Shown: piece after piece, positions 1 to 7,297 of the stretch
How positions within the stretch are numbered: the first letter of the stretch is position 1
Layout: every line of letters starts with the position of its first letter
From: an uncultured Rickettsiales bacterium
GTDB taxonomy: Bacteria > Pseudomonadota > Alphaproteobacteria > Rickettsiales > UBA1997
Reading direction: 5' to 3'
Assembly (NCBI GenBank): GCA_934725005.1
Contig: CAKVBE010000042.1
Span: forward strand, 1 to 7,751
DNA length: 7,751 nucleotides
Program-made: the position numbers and the translations under genes
Notes under the pieces: generated by a model
Database searches by the model: none
What the model saw: only the letters and a program-made list of their open reading frames with translations
What the model was told of the DNA's origin: nothing

Positions 1-573
1 AGAGAATTAAGAAGAGAAGTTAAGGCATGGTACAAAAAAATGAGACCATTATCATGTTTTAATGATAATAAAAAAGATTTAAGGGGTTATAAAATAATTA
101 ATAAAAAGCCAGTATCGGAAGAGATATATAAATATATTCCTCGCTGCTATGGTGTAATTAAAACAAATATTGGCAACGGCATATTAGTCGATTATATTGA
201 TAATGCAATAGAACTTTATGATTACTTGAAAATTTATGGACTTACAGTACAGGTTAAAGAGGAATTAGAAAAATTATTTTCAATATTGTATGATAATAAT
301 GTCCAAGTTAGAGATTTAAATTTGCATAATTTCATGGTTAAAACAATTGATAAAAATAAAGTATCTATAAAACTTATAGATGGTGTTAGCAACGCTCAAT
401 TGATTCCTGTAGCTGATTGGATTCCAATTATTGGAAAAATACAGTTTAGAAGGCGTTTTGGATACTTTATAAGAAATATTTGTATTGATTTTCCAAATTT
501 GGCCAATGAGGCTGTTAAATTTAAAAAACATATGTTGGATAACATTTTGTGTACGCCATTTCCAATATTCTAG
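1..573 (+). CDS. YrbL-like kinase-fold protein, 5'-partial
   Basis: The frame is open from base 1 (RELRREVKAW...) to the TAG at 571-573, giving 190 visible residues. The Met at base 40 is probably internal, because the residues before it match the charged helix that precedes the IPRYHG-type motif in YrbL proteins, so the true start lies upstream of the window. Landmarks in visible-fragment numbering are IPRCYG (46-51), TNIGNG then LVDYIDN (about 55-67), a kinase catalytic-loop-like RDLNLHN (104-110), a metal-binding-loop-like LIDG (125-128) and LIPVADW (134-140). The YrbL family (PF10707) is a kinase-like fold; in enterobacteria YrbL is a PhoP/PmrA-regulated protein of unclear biochemistry. 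The catalytic Asp and Asn equivalents are present, so phosphotransfer to a sugar, lipid or protein is possible but unproven. No signal peptide or membrane segment is seen in the visible part, so it is probably cytoplasmic. The gene is convergent with the lipoprotein operon downstream. Another small-molecule or lipopolysaccharide kinase family is the main alternative. Confidence 0.8.
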   Translation, partial: RELRREVKAWYKKMRPLSCFNDNKKDLRGYKIINKKPVSEEIYKYIPRCYGVIKTNIGNGILVDYIDNAIELYDYLKIYGLTVQVKEELEKLFSILYDNNVQVRDLNLHNFMVKTIDKNKVSIKLIDGVSNAQLIPVADWIPIIGKIQFRRRFGYFIRNICIDFPNLANEAVKFKKHMLDNILCTPFPIF

Positions 574-654
574 TTTTTATGTATATAATGTAAATGCTGA
601 TTGTAGAAGCAGTTTGTTTGTAAGTACAACATATTTAACAATTAATTACATGTA

Positions 655-697
655 ATGTAAACGTATGTAACAATTTAAATGCTTTATATGTTTACAT
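655..697. terminator. Inverted repeat between convergent genes, possible transcription end
   Basis: Bases 655-667 can pair with 685-697 (13 bp with two G-T wobbles; the outer eight, ATGTAAAC/GTTTACAT, are perfect) around a 17-base loop. The repeat overlaps the last codons of the minus-strand lipoprotein gene, whose stop codon ends at 684. A second, perfect 12-bp palindrome (ATTACATGTAAT, 645-656) abuts it. The plus-strand sequence that follows is T-rich (ATATTTTGTTTATTTT), which could end transcription of the YrbL-like gene. The minus-strand side has no clear T-run. The position between convergent genes favours a shared termination or mRNA 3'-end structure. In AT-rich DNA such a repeat could also be chance. 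Confidence 0.35.
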
Positions 698-2216
698 CGA
701 TAATATTTTGTTTATTTTCGATTGTTATGTTGGTTGAATAAATGTTCTTTTCTATACCATTTTCAATTGAACATAGTACTAATTCATAATTGCCATTTTT
801 TAATTTTGTTGAACCAATTCTGATTTCATCAGTAAGAGTTGACCAAAATCTTGTGTCGGCTTTTAATGAATTTTCAATTAATTTTTCGGCGCTTTTATAT
901 GAAATAATTGCTATAAGTTGTCCAAATGAATCCTGTTTTTGCTTATATAAATTATATGCTGTTAAAAGTGCTGTACTATATTTTACACTAGCATTTGTTA
1001 AAATTTTGGTACTTAAAATAGGTTCTTCATCCTTAAACACTTTATAGGCTATATCACTAATTGGATTTGATAGTAAAATTTGAAATTCTGTAACTTTTTT
1101 ATTATCTCTATAAATTCTTGCAAAAACTTTACTATTTATTTCTCGTTCATTAACATATGGTACTTCGAACTTCATTATAGGAAGACCTTCTTTGCTTGTA
1201 ATTCCCAACAAAGCAATAAAGTTATAAAATTCTGTTTCACTTAAATTAAAATACATAGCAGGAATTGGTAACGTTATTGTTTTTGCCAATTTTGGTGATA
1301 CAAAATTTTCTTTTAAAACTACTATTAGATTATCTTTGTTGTTTTTTAATAAATTGTCTATTTTCTTATCGATGTATTTTGATAGATCATTGTAATATTC
1401 TGTTGATTCAATAAAATTTTTTTCAATATAATCTTTTGTTAAATTTGGCAATTTTTGAAAGTTTTTTGCAAATTCGTCTGATTTTTTATTAAATGTTGGA
1501 TAATTGTTGTAGTACCTAAACAGAACTTTTTTTGCATCTTTATATAGTTGTAAAGCTATTTGTCTATCTTCGTTTTTTCCACTTTCTTCATATATTAGAG
1601 CACCCCATAATTTAGACATTATGTCAATTTTATAAGTTGCTTTGCCAGCTAATCTATCATAATATGATTTCAACATACTATCCCATTCTCTTATGACGCT
1701 TCTACTTGCCATTAAATGGTTTCGTCGTTCAGAATTGGTCAATATTTTCTCGGGAACTAAAATATCTGTTCCATCTTCATTTTTTGTATAAGATTCATAT
1801 TTTCCAACTTTGTATAGATTGTAGTGAATTAGTGATTCATAAAATCTAATTAAAGATCGTTCGTATATTTCACCATAATAATTGTCTAAATTTGCATTTA
1901 GAACACTGGCGATTTTTTTACTAATGCTTACTGTATATAGGTCATCGCTAATTTTTTGAGCTTCCGTAAAATATTGTATTGCTTGAAAGTAATCGCCTTT
2001 TAAATAAAATGTTGTTCCTTTTTCAAGTTTATTTAATAGTATTGATCTGTCTTCTGGTATGAATTTTTTATTATTTACCGTCAATACTGCATTATCATAA
2101 TTTTTAGTTACTAGATCAGTCTTCAGTTTTGATTGCATCGTTCTATAACTTGTTGATACACAAGAGCATATCAACAAAGCTACAGAAATATTGGTTAAAT
2201 ATTTTAAAAACTTCAT
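684..2216 (-). CDS. COG3014-type outer-membrane lipoprotein with TPR-like segment
   Basis: A 510-residue protein and the last gene of the operon. A lipoprotein signal (hydrophobic residues 7-18, lipobox LICSC) points to lipidation at Cys19. The next residue is Val, so there is no Asp retention signal and an outer-membrane location is likely. Residues 60-95 (LNKLEKGTTFYLKGDYFQ and following) form a TPR-like helical pair, followed by the family landmark NYYGEIYER (112-120). The C-terminal region carries ADTRFWSTL (453-461) and then DEIRIGS, the conserved end of this family as I know it. COG3014 proteins are uncharacterised but repeatedly neighbour LpoB-type genes, and that is also the case here. 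The gap to the LpoB-type stop codon is 23 bases and I see no good Shine-Dalgarno before the ATG. A scaffold role in the envelope is inference. Length and both terminal landmarks argue for an intact gene. Confidence 0.85.
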   Translation of the reverse strand: MKFLKYLTNISVALLICSCVSTSYRTMQSKLKTDLVTKNYDNAVLTVNNKKFIPEDRSILLNKLEKGTTFYLKGDYFQAIQYFTEAQKISDDLYTVSISKKIASVLNANLDNYYGEIYERSLIRFYESLIHYNLYKVGKYESYTKNEDGTDILVPEKILTNSERRNHLMASRSVIREWDSMLKSYYDRLAGKATYKIDIMSKLWGALIYEESGKNEDRQIALQLYKDAKKVLFRYYNNYPTFNKKSDEFAKNFQKLPNLTKDYIEKNFIESTEYYNDLSKYIDKKIDNLLKNNKDNLIVVLKENFVSPKLAKTITLPIPAMYFNLSETEFYNFIALLGITSKEGLPIMKFEVPYVNEREINSKVFARIYRDNKKVTEFQILLSNPISDIAYKVFKDEEPILSTKILTNASVKYSTALLTAYNLYKQKQDSFGQLIAIISYKSAEKLIENSLKADTRFWSTLTDEIRIGSTKLKNGNYELVLCSIENGIEKNIYSTNITIENKQNIIDVNI

Positions 2217-2239
2217 GATATTAGTTGTTAGAATTTATT

Positions 2240-2848
2240 TTACCAACCTATTCCTTTTCTTACGGAATACTTACTTACTTTATACCTTGTTCTTAAAACT
2301 TCTTCACCAGTTTCAATATCAGTCATTCTTAAATTAACGGAATAGTCTTTTATTGTTTTTCCACTAAGTGTTCCTAAAGTCATTCTTACATCACCAAAAA
2401 TAATCAAGTCTGCACCAGATGCTTTTCCAATTGATTTTGCTTGTTTACTATCAACCATACCATTATTTTGATATGTAATTTCCTTTAATATTTGATCTCT
2501 TGCACTAGCATCTATTAAGACATATTCACCAGAAGCTGAAAATTCATTCAATAATTCATCATTTAAATCACCAATTGGGAAAAATGCCTCAGCCGTATTA
2601 TTTTGAACTTCACTTATAAATAATTTTGGTCGTCTTCCTAATTTCTCTAAATAAATTTGGAATCCGGCATGATTTTGTATTTGTTTCAAAATCTCTTGAA
2701 CAGCTAACTCTGTATCTTTTGCAACCCATTCATCGGTAATGGACATTGCTTTTTCATCGGATTGTTCAGTATTCAATCTTTGTACTTTCATTTTTGGAGC
2801 ACAAGCAACCGTCAAAATTAAAATAAAACATATTATAAATTTCTTCAT
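2240..2848 (-). CDS. lpoB: LpoB-type lipoprotein (penicillin-binding protein activator family)
   Basis: A 202-residue protein with a lipobox LTVAC, so the mature protein starts at Cys16 followed by Ala (outer-membrane type). After a short linker, residues 40-202 match the LpoB family (PF13036). Landmarks are the LFISEVQNNT strand (76-85), DLNDELLNEFSASGEYVLID (94-113), the GADLIIFGDV core strand (145-154), DYSVNLRMTDIETGEEV (168-184) and the terminal VRKGIGW. In E. coli LpoB spans the periplasm and stimulates PBP1B. Here the linker before the domain is short (about 25 residues), so reaching an inner-membrane synthase would be harder, and the partner is unknown. A good Shine-Dalgarno (AAGG, 8 bases before the ATG) overlaps the stop codon of the preceding gene, suggesting translational coupling. 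The symbol reflects family membership, not proven function; a more general CsgG-superfamily role is the alternative. Confidence 0.85.
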   Translation of the reverse strand: MKKFIICFILILTVACAPKMKVQRLNTEQSDEKAMSITDEWVAKDTELAVQEILKQIQNHAGFQIYLEKLGRRPKLFISEVQNNTAEAFFPIGDLNDELLNEFSASGEYVLIDASARDQILKEITYQNNGMVDSKQAKSIGKASGADLIIFGDVRMTLGTLSGKTIKDYSVNLRMTDIETGEEVLRTRYKVSKYSVRKGIGW

Positions 2849-2855
2849 TATAATT

Positions 2856-2860
2856 ACCTT
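2856..2860 (-). promoter_or_regulatory. Ribosome binding site of the LpoB-type gene, overlapping the upstream stop
   Basis: Read on the minus strand the sequence is TTAAGGTAATTATAATG. The AAGG core lies 8 bases before the ATG at 2848 and shares bases with the TAA (2861-2859) of the upstream LPP20-domain gene. This is the clearest Shine-Dalgarno in the operon and supports the start chosen for the LpoB-type gene. Confidence 0.7.
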
Positions 2861-3782
2861 AATTAATTAAATCATCTATTTTTTCGTCTATAGATTTTTT
2901 TAAACCATCAATACATTTGCTATAAATCTGATCTCTGTCAACACCAGTTTCTGTTACTTTAACATGAATAGCGTTAATAGTTGAATTATTTTTTCTAGAT
3001 TCCAATTTAAGTGTTGCAGAATATTTTTCGAAACCCTTAACATTCAAAAATTCTTTTTTAAAAGCAACGCTACCTTTTAGTATATTTTTTGCTTCGCTTT
3101 TTGAAGAAACAATTCTTGCATTGTAATCTTGTGTCAATAATTCAGAAATATAACTTGTTAAAGAGTTGTCCTCTTCCTTTATGTCTATGTAAAAAGATTC
3201 TGATTGTGAGATATTTTTCTTTTTAAACAATTCACTATAGTTAGTCCTTTCTGGAATTTCTTTGCCTGTTAAAAATAAATATCTCTTATTCAATGCCTCT
3301 CTTTCGGCATAAAACTTTTTTGCTTTGCTTCTTGAAAAAGTCTTATCAGATAAAACAATTTTTAGCTTTTTATCCAATTTTTCAATGTCACTTTTTAAAC
3401 TTTGTGCATAAGTATCTTTATTCAAAACAGCAAAAGCATAAAATTTACCCTTTTCTTCATAAGTTTCAGTTATTTCAACACCATTTAGTATACCTTCAGC
3501 GTGTTCTTGAACACTTTCAGAAGCATAGTCATTTACTTCATTATTGCTACTACTGAGTTTACTATTGAAATTTGATTTAATTTGAGTTTCAAAAATCTTT
3601 TGAATACCACTTTTTGCGTCACTTTTTGCAGCATTCAAATTATTTCCAGAACCAGCAGCACAAATTTCATTTTTTTCACAATTTTTTTGTGGTTTCAAAA
3701 CCCAATTTGGTAGTTTAGCAAACGAACTACCAATGGTAATAAAAAAAACTATGAACGAATATTTTAATAACTTTTTATTCAT
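2859..3782 (-). CDS. Secreted LPP20-domain protein with CsgG/LpoB-like C-terminal half
   Basis: A 307-residue protein from the ATG at 3782. A TTG at 3797 would add five residues, but the ATG start gives a compact signal peptide (MNKKLLKYSF..., cleavage expected after SSFA22) and an ATGAATAA overlap with the upstream stop. There is no lipobox, so it is an exported soluble protein. Residues 24-127 look like an LPP20 domain (PF02169): LPNWVLKPQ, then AAGSGNNLNAAKSDAKSGIQ (42-61), ending with KFYAFAVLNKDTY (113-125). Residues 130-165 are charged and helical. Residues 195-307 (AKNILKGSVAFKKEF at 231-245, then FEKYSATLKLESRKN) resemble the strand pattern of CsgG/LpoB-type domains; this part is inference. 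Two cysteines (35 and 41) could form a disulfide in the periplasm. Position between an LPP20-like lipoprotein and the LpoB-type gene suggests a shared complex. Confidence 0.75.
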   Translation of the reverse strand: MNKKLLKYSFIVFFITIGSSFAKLPNWVLKPQKNCEKNEICAAGSGNNLNAAKSDAKSGIQKIFETQIKSNFNSKLSSSNNEVNDYASESVQEHAEGILNGVEITETYEEKGKFYAFAVLNKDTYAQSLKSDIEKLDKKLKIVLSDKTFSRSKAKKFYAEREALNKRYLFLTGKEIPERTNYSELFKKKNISQSESFYIDIKEEDNSLTSYISELLTQDYNARIVSSKSEAKNILKGSVAFKKEFLNVKGFEKYSATLKLESRKNNSTINAIHVKVTETGVDRDQIYSKCIDGLKKSIDEKIDDLIN

Positions 3783-4347
3783 TGTCTGTATTTTCAATTA
3801 GTTTTTCTTTTAATTGTTGTTTTTCGTCTTGTGAAATACTATTCAACATTTTTTCAATAGACAAATTTAAAGCATCATTGTATGTCTTTTTGTTCATTTT
3901 CATTAAAACATAACATTGATATTCTTTTTTGTCTTCACTAGCACCCAATTCTTTTTTATATTCTCTTTTTTCCCAATAGCCTTCTTCTTTTTTTAGTCCT
4001 GATAAATATAAATTTATGTTATTTTTTAATTCTTCGTTTGATGTTAAATTCAAGATATCGTTATTATTATCACTAATTTCGGTATATGCATTGTTAATTT
4101 GAGTTGCTATCTCGCCAGCTACCAATGAACTAGTTCTTGCCATTGCTGATTTTTCACATAATCTTTGATTGATATTATTGCCATGTGATACAAAATAATT
4201 AAATTCTTTATCACTTTTCTTTTTCTCTTTTTTTACCCAATCAGGTCTTGAATTTTGTGATGCATCGGTAACAACATAGTCTTTCTTAAGATTGGAACAA
4301 GCATTTAAAATGCAAACAGATAGTATAACTAAGCAAATTTTTTTCAT
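3775..4347 (-). CDS. LPP20-like lipoprotein, first gene of the envelope operon
   Basis: A 190-residue protein with signal sequence MKKICLVILSVCILNAC and lipidation expected at Cys17. Ser at +2 favours outer-membrane sorting. The LPP20-like part starts with RPDWV (34-38), continues with YFVSHGNNINQRLCEKSAMA (51-70) and an Ala-rich helix AGEIATQI (77-84), and closes with EYQCYVLMKMNKKTY (142-156). This order (PxWV, a short strand with GxG/GxN, an A-rich helix, then a strand ending in a K-T-Y type motif) is shared with the next gene and suggests duplication and divergence. Cys64 and Cys145 could pair in the periplasm. The C-terminal 30 residues are charged and probably helical. LPP20 proteins are outer-membrane lipoproteins of unclear function (the name comes from Helicobacter Lpp20). 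A weak Shine-Dalgarno TAGG lies 6 bases before the ATG and a near-consensus promoter just upstream. Confidence 0.75.
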   Translation of the reverse strand: MKKICLVILSVCILNACSNLKKDYVVTDASQNSRPDWVKKEKKKSDKEFNYFVSHGNNINQRLCEKSAMARTSSLVAGEIATQINNAYTEISDNNNDILNLTSNEELKNNINLYLSGLKKEEGYWEKREYKKELGASEDKKEYQCYVLMKMNKKTYNDALNLSIEKMLNSISQDEKQQLKEKLIENTDNE

Positions 4348-4377
4348 ATTAAACCTATATTTTACAAAGTAACGTTA

Positions 4378-4405
4378 ATGATAAAATGCCTTAATTATTT
4401 GGCAA
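4378..4405 (-). promoter_or_regulatory. Sigma-70-type promoter of the four-gene lipoprotein operon
   Basis: On the minus strand TTGCCA (4405-4400) is followed after 16 bases by TATCAT (4383-4378). Each box matches consensus at five of six positions. The transcript would start near 4371, leaving a leader of about 24 bases that carries the TAGG ribosome site. It is the only good match close to the first gene. The palindrome TAACGTTA at the predicted start site could be an operator, but nothing supports that beyond its position. Confidence 0.55.
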
Positions 4406-4669
4406 TAGGAAATTTATTTTTATTTTTATATATATGTTGGTAAAAAGAGATTTATTATATAATTTTAATCATAAAAATAGAAACAGTGATTCGTATAAAA
4501 GTATAGCAAAAATTTTGACAATTTTAATTTCTGTTATAAATTCTATTGGTACTACGTAGATTTATTGAGTCGATAAAATCTGATAAAATATTGTATATGC
4601 GTGATAGTCTATTGTAGAAAATCAAAAATAGAAATGGTGTTAAGATTTTAAGTATTTTAAATGAGGAAA

Positions 4670-4699
4670 TTGTATTAAAATATTGATTTTAGTTATAAT
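4670..4699 (+). promoter_or_regulatory. Promoter candidate for priA with a very short leader
   Basis: TTGTAT (4670-4675, four of six to consensus) is followed after 18 bases by a perfect TATAAT (4694-4699). Initiation would fall near 4706, about 11 bases before the ATG at 4717. Such a short leader fits the absence of a Shine-Dalgarno (TTGGTTTACTG precedes the ATG). Perfect TATAAT boxes are common in AT-rich DNA, so confidence is moderate. Confidence 0.4.
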
Positions 4700-4716
4700 A
4701 ATAATTGGTTTACTGA

Positions 4717-6876
4717 ATGTTAGTTGCAAAAGTTATAGTTCCAGTTCCATTGGATAAAACGTTTGACTATATAGTTGGAGAAAAAAGGGCTGAGGTTGGA
4801 AGTTTTGTAAAAGTGCAGTTTGGTAAAAGAAGTTACACTGGATTAATATTGGAATTACGCAATTTGACGGAAGAATCAGAGTATAAATTAAAAGAAATAG
4901 CTGATGTTTTAGAATTGGAAAAAATTGATACTAAAACATTACAATTTTTACAATGGGTTAGTGAATATAATATAATCCCAATTGGTATGGTATTCAAATA
5001 TCTATTACCGATTGGTTTATTAGATTTATCTTCAAGGGAAATAAAAACTTTTAAATATTCAAATGATAAAGTTGATAATTTAACGCAAAAACAAAAACAA
5101 TTATTAGATTTTTTCAAAGAAAATAAAGATTACTATTTTTCTGAAAATGATATAAAGAAGAATTTAAATATAGGCTCATCTGTTGTAAAAACACTTTTAA
5201 AATATGGCTTATTGGAGGAAAAAAGCGAAAAAGTTTCTAGCATAAATTATAATTTTAATATAAATAATGTAAACCTTAATACTCTAACAGATGAGCAAAA
5301 TTCTGTCTTAAATCAAATAAATTCCCATGTAGATAGCAATGAAAAAACAATTTTATTACAAGGAGAAACAGGTTCTGGAAAAACTGAAATATACTTTCAT
5401 TTGATTTATAATTATTTAAAAAATGATAATGACAATCAAACATTGTTTTTAATACCTGAAATAGCTCTAACATCGCAACTTATAGATAGGTTCAACAAAC
5501 AATTTAATAGTTCAATAGCAATTTGGCATTCTGACATTAGTAACAGTAAAAAAAGAGATATTTGGCTTGGTGTTTTAAATGGGAATATAAAAGTTGTAAT
5601 TGGTGCTAGATCTGCTTTATTTTTACCATTCAAAAAATTATCATTGATAATCGTTGATGAAGAACATGATAGTTCTTATAAACAAGTTGATAATGGTTGC
5701 TATAATGCCAGAGATATGGCTGTTTTGAGAGCAAAAATAAATAATATACCAATAATTCTAGGTTCTGCAACACCATCATTGGAAAGTATAATTAATACAG
5801 AAAATGGAAAGTATAAAAAAGTTGAATTAAAAAATAGATTTGGAAAAGCTATTCTTCCAACTATTGATATTGTTGATTTAAAAAAAGAAAAAAATACAAT
5901 CCTGTCAAAATTTCTTATTGAAAAAATGAAGGAACATTTAGGCAATAAAAATCAAGTTCTTTTATTTTTGAATAGAAGAGGCTATAGTCCGATAGCATTA
6001 TGTAAAGAATGTGGTCATAAGTTTTTGTGTAAAAATTGCAGTTGTGCATTAACTAATCATAAGAGTAAGAACAAATTAATATGCCACCAATGTGGTTACT
6101 CTATTGATCTAATTAATTATTGTCCTTCATGTAATAGTAAAGATTCAGTTATATTTTACGGCGTCGGTGTTGAGAAAGTTGAGGAAGAAGTAAAAAAAAT
6201 ATTTCCAGAAAAACACATCGCCATAATAACTAGCGATACAATGTTAAATATAAATTTAATGAAAAGCACTTTACATGATATAGAAGAAAAAAATATTGAT
6301 ATAATCATTGGTACACAAATAATTACAAAAGGTTATCATTTTCCAGATTTAACATTGGTTGGTGTATTGGATGCTGATGCTGGTTTGTTCGGAGGTCAAT
6401 TTAAAGCAATAGAATATACATACCAGAGTTTAACTCAAGTTATAGGAAGAGCGGGTAGAGGTGAAAAAGTTGGTGAAGCCGTTCTTCAAACTTATTCTCC
6501 TGAAAATATAATAATTCAGGCTTTAAAAAATAATGATAAGTGTATGATTCTTGAGTTTGATAAACAAAATAGGGAATTAATGGAAGTTCCCCCTTTCGGT
6601 AAAATGGCTGTTTTAATCGTATCGCACGACAAGGAATATGATTTAATAAAAAAAATTAAGGAGATTTTAAGAGTTTTTCCAGTTGATAGTAATTTAGAGA
6701 TTCTTGGTCCAACTCAAACTATACCATATAAATTAAATAATAATTTTAGATACAAAATAATAGTTAAAACAAAAAATAATATAAACATTCAAAAGCTTAT
6801 AAAAACTGTTTTAGAAAAAGTAAACTTAAATAGTGTAAAAATTAAAATTGATATAAATCCTTACAACATACCTTAA
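4717..6876 (+). CDS. priA: Primosomal replication-restart helicase PriA
   Basis: A 719-residue, full-length PriA (E. coli PriA has 732), a cytoplasmic 3'-to-5' superfamily 2 helicase that binds stalled forks and reloads the replicative helicase. Residues 1-105 are the 3'-DNA-binding domain (LVAKVIVPVPLDKTFDY), and 120-170 the winged helix. The helicase core has GETGSGKT (216-223, Walker A), LIPEIALT (245-252), DEEH (314-317, Walker B) and GSATPS (349-354). The zinc region uses Cys429, 432, 438, 441, 456, 459, 469 and 472, all eight expected ligands; Cys443 is extra. Motif V is GTQIITKGYHFP (532-543) and motif VI QVIGRAGRG (574-582). The C-terminal domain ends IDINPYN, as alphaproteobacterial PriA does in my recollection. 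The start is the usual family start although no Shine-Dalgarno precedes it. Downstream lies a long non-coding stretch rather than an operon partner. Confidence 0.97.
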   Translation: MLVAKVIVPVPLDKTFDYIVGEKRAEVGSFVKVQFGKRSYTGLILELRNLTEESEYKLKEIADVLELEKIDTKTLQFLQWVSEYNIIPIGMVFKYLLPIGLLDLSSREIKTFKYSNDKVDNLTQKQKQLLDFFKENKDYYFSENDIKKNLNIGSSVVKTLLKYGLLEEKSEKVSSINYNFNINNVNLNTLTDEQNSVLNQINSHVDSNEKTILLQGETGSGKTEIYFHLIYNYLKNDNDNQTLFLIPEIALTSQLIDRFNKQFNSSIAIWHSDISNSKKRDIWLGVLNGNIKVVIGARSALFLPFKKLSLIIVDEEHDSSYKQVDNGCYNARDMAVLRAKINNIPIILGSATPSLESIINTENGKYKKVELKNRFGKAILPTIDIVDLKKEKNTILSKFLIEKMKEHLGNKNQVLLFLNRRGYSPIALCKECGHKFLCKNCSCALTNHKSKNKLICHQCGYSIDLINYCPSCNSKDSVIFYGVGVEKVEEEVKKIFPEKHIAIITSDTMLNINLMKSTLHDIEEKNIDIIIGTQIITKGYHFPDLTLVGVLDADAGLFGGQFKAIEYTYQSLTQVIGRAGRGEKVGEAVLQTYSPENIIIQALKNNDKCMILEFDKQNRELMEVPPFGKMAVLIVSHDKEYDLIKKIKEILRVFPVDSNLEILGPTQTIPYKLNNNFRYKIIVKTKNNINIQKLIKTVLEKVNLNSVKIKIDINPYNIP

Positions 6877-7269
6877 AGTACATTGAAAGCTTTGTAAAAA
6901 ATTTTGATAAAGTAACTAATTCGAATAAAATATTATAAAGATGCTCAGATACTAGGATTTCCAGAGGTAAAATTACAAATAATGAATTATGTGATGATTG
7001 TCTTTTGAATCAACAAGTAGCGTACAGTCATATGAAAAAATTTAGCAAAATAAGAAGTTCAGAATCATTAGTTGATTAAAGTTATTAAATAGTAGACTAA
7101 TCACTTTAAAATGCGTAAAACGATCGATATTTATTATTTGATTAACTGTGAGATTTAAAATGTATGACTATGATAAACAATAAATGAAGTGTCCACAGTA
7201 GCTTATTCAATGGAACAACAGTGTTAACCAAAGCTTATGGTTCTATACATTAAACAAATCTTGATTTAA
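6877..7269. other. Non-coding stretch after priA containing an orphan 46-codon frame
   Basis: No complete gene is seen in these 393 bases. The only notable frame is open on the plus strand from 6939 (just after a TAA) to a TAA at 7077-7079. It reads RCSDTRISRGKITNNELCDD and then CLLNQQVAYSHMKKFSKIRS, with Cys residues in a CxxC arrangement. It has no ATG near its beginning and no Shine-Dalgarno, so it is either the remnant of a lost gene or chance. I do not recognise a family. A weak AAAGCTTT palindrome (6887-6894) follows priA but does not form a convincing terminator. Confidence 0.4.
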
Positions 7270-7297
7270 TTGACATATGGTGGAGGATGTTTATAAC
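7270..7297 (+). promoter_or_regulatory. Near-consensus promoter reading into the structured island
   Basis: A perfect TTGACA (7270-7275), a 16-base spacer and TATAAC (7292-7297, five of six). Transcription would start near 7304. The spacer length equals that of the operon promoter. A CCAGC-TTAT-GCTGG palindrome (7297-7310) covers the end of the -10 box and the start site, which could be an operator or simply part of the island. No gene follows, so a non-coding transcript or a chance match are the options. Confidence 0.45.

Larger units (their letters stand above)
4348..4716. other. Divergent intergenic region between the lipoprotein operon and priA
   Basis: This 369-base stretch has no reading frame that looks like a gene. 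It holds one promoter candidate at each end, listed separately. Other visible details are three plus-strand copies of GATAAAAT (4380-4387, 4572-4579, 4582-4589), the last two 10 bases apart, and a palindrome TAACGTTA (4370-4377) at the presumed start of the operon transcript. With this base composition, all of these could be chance. I see no riboswitch or tRNA. Confidence 0.5.

Noticed and set aside
790..1047. Plus-strand ORF inside the COG3014-type gene, and similar antisense ORFs within priA and the other operon genes
   Set aside because: They lie wholly opposite well-supported genes, have no ribosome sites or family features, and look like shadows.
3783..3797. TTG at 3797 as the start of the LPP20-domain protein
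   Set aside because: The ATG at 3782 gives a better signal peptide and the usual short overlap with the upstream stop.
4515..4540. TTGACA plus TATAAA upstream of priA as a promoter
   Set aside because: The spacer is only 14 bases and the site is about 180 bases from the gene; the 4670-4699 pair is closer and better spaced.
4572..4589. GATAAAAT direct repeats as a regulator binding site or start of an array
   Set aside because: Only two adjacent copies of an AT-only-type octamer, expected by chance at this composition; no spacers or further units.
6877..6910. Intrinsic terminator after priA (AAAGCTTT palindrome followed by A/T)
   Set aside because: The palindrome has no loop or G+C-rich stem and is not followed by a proper T-run.
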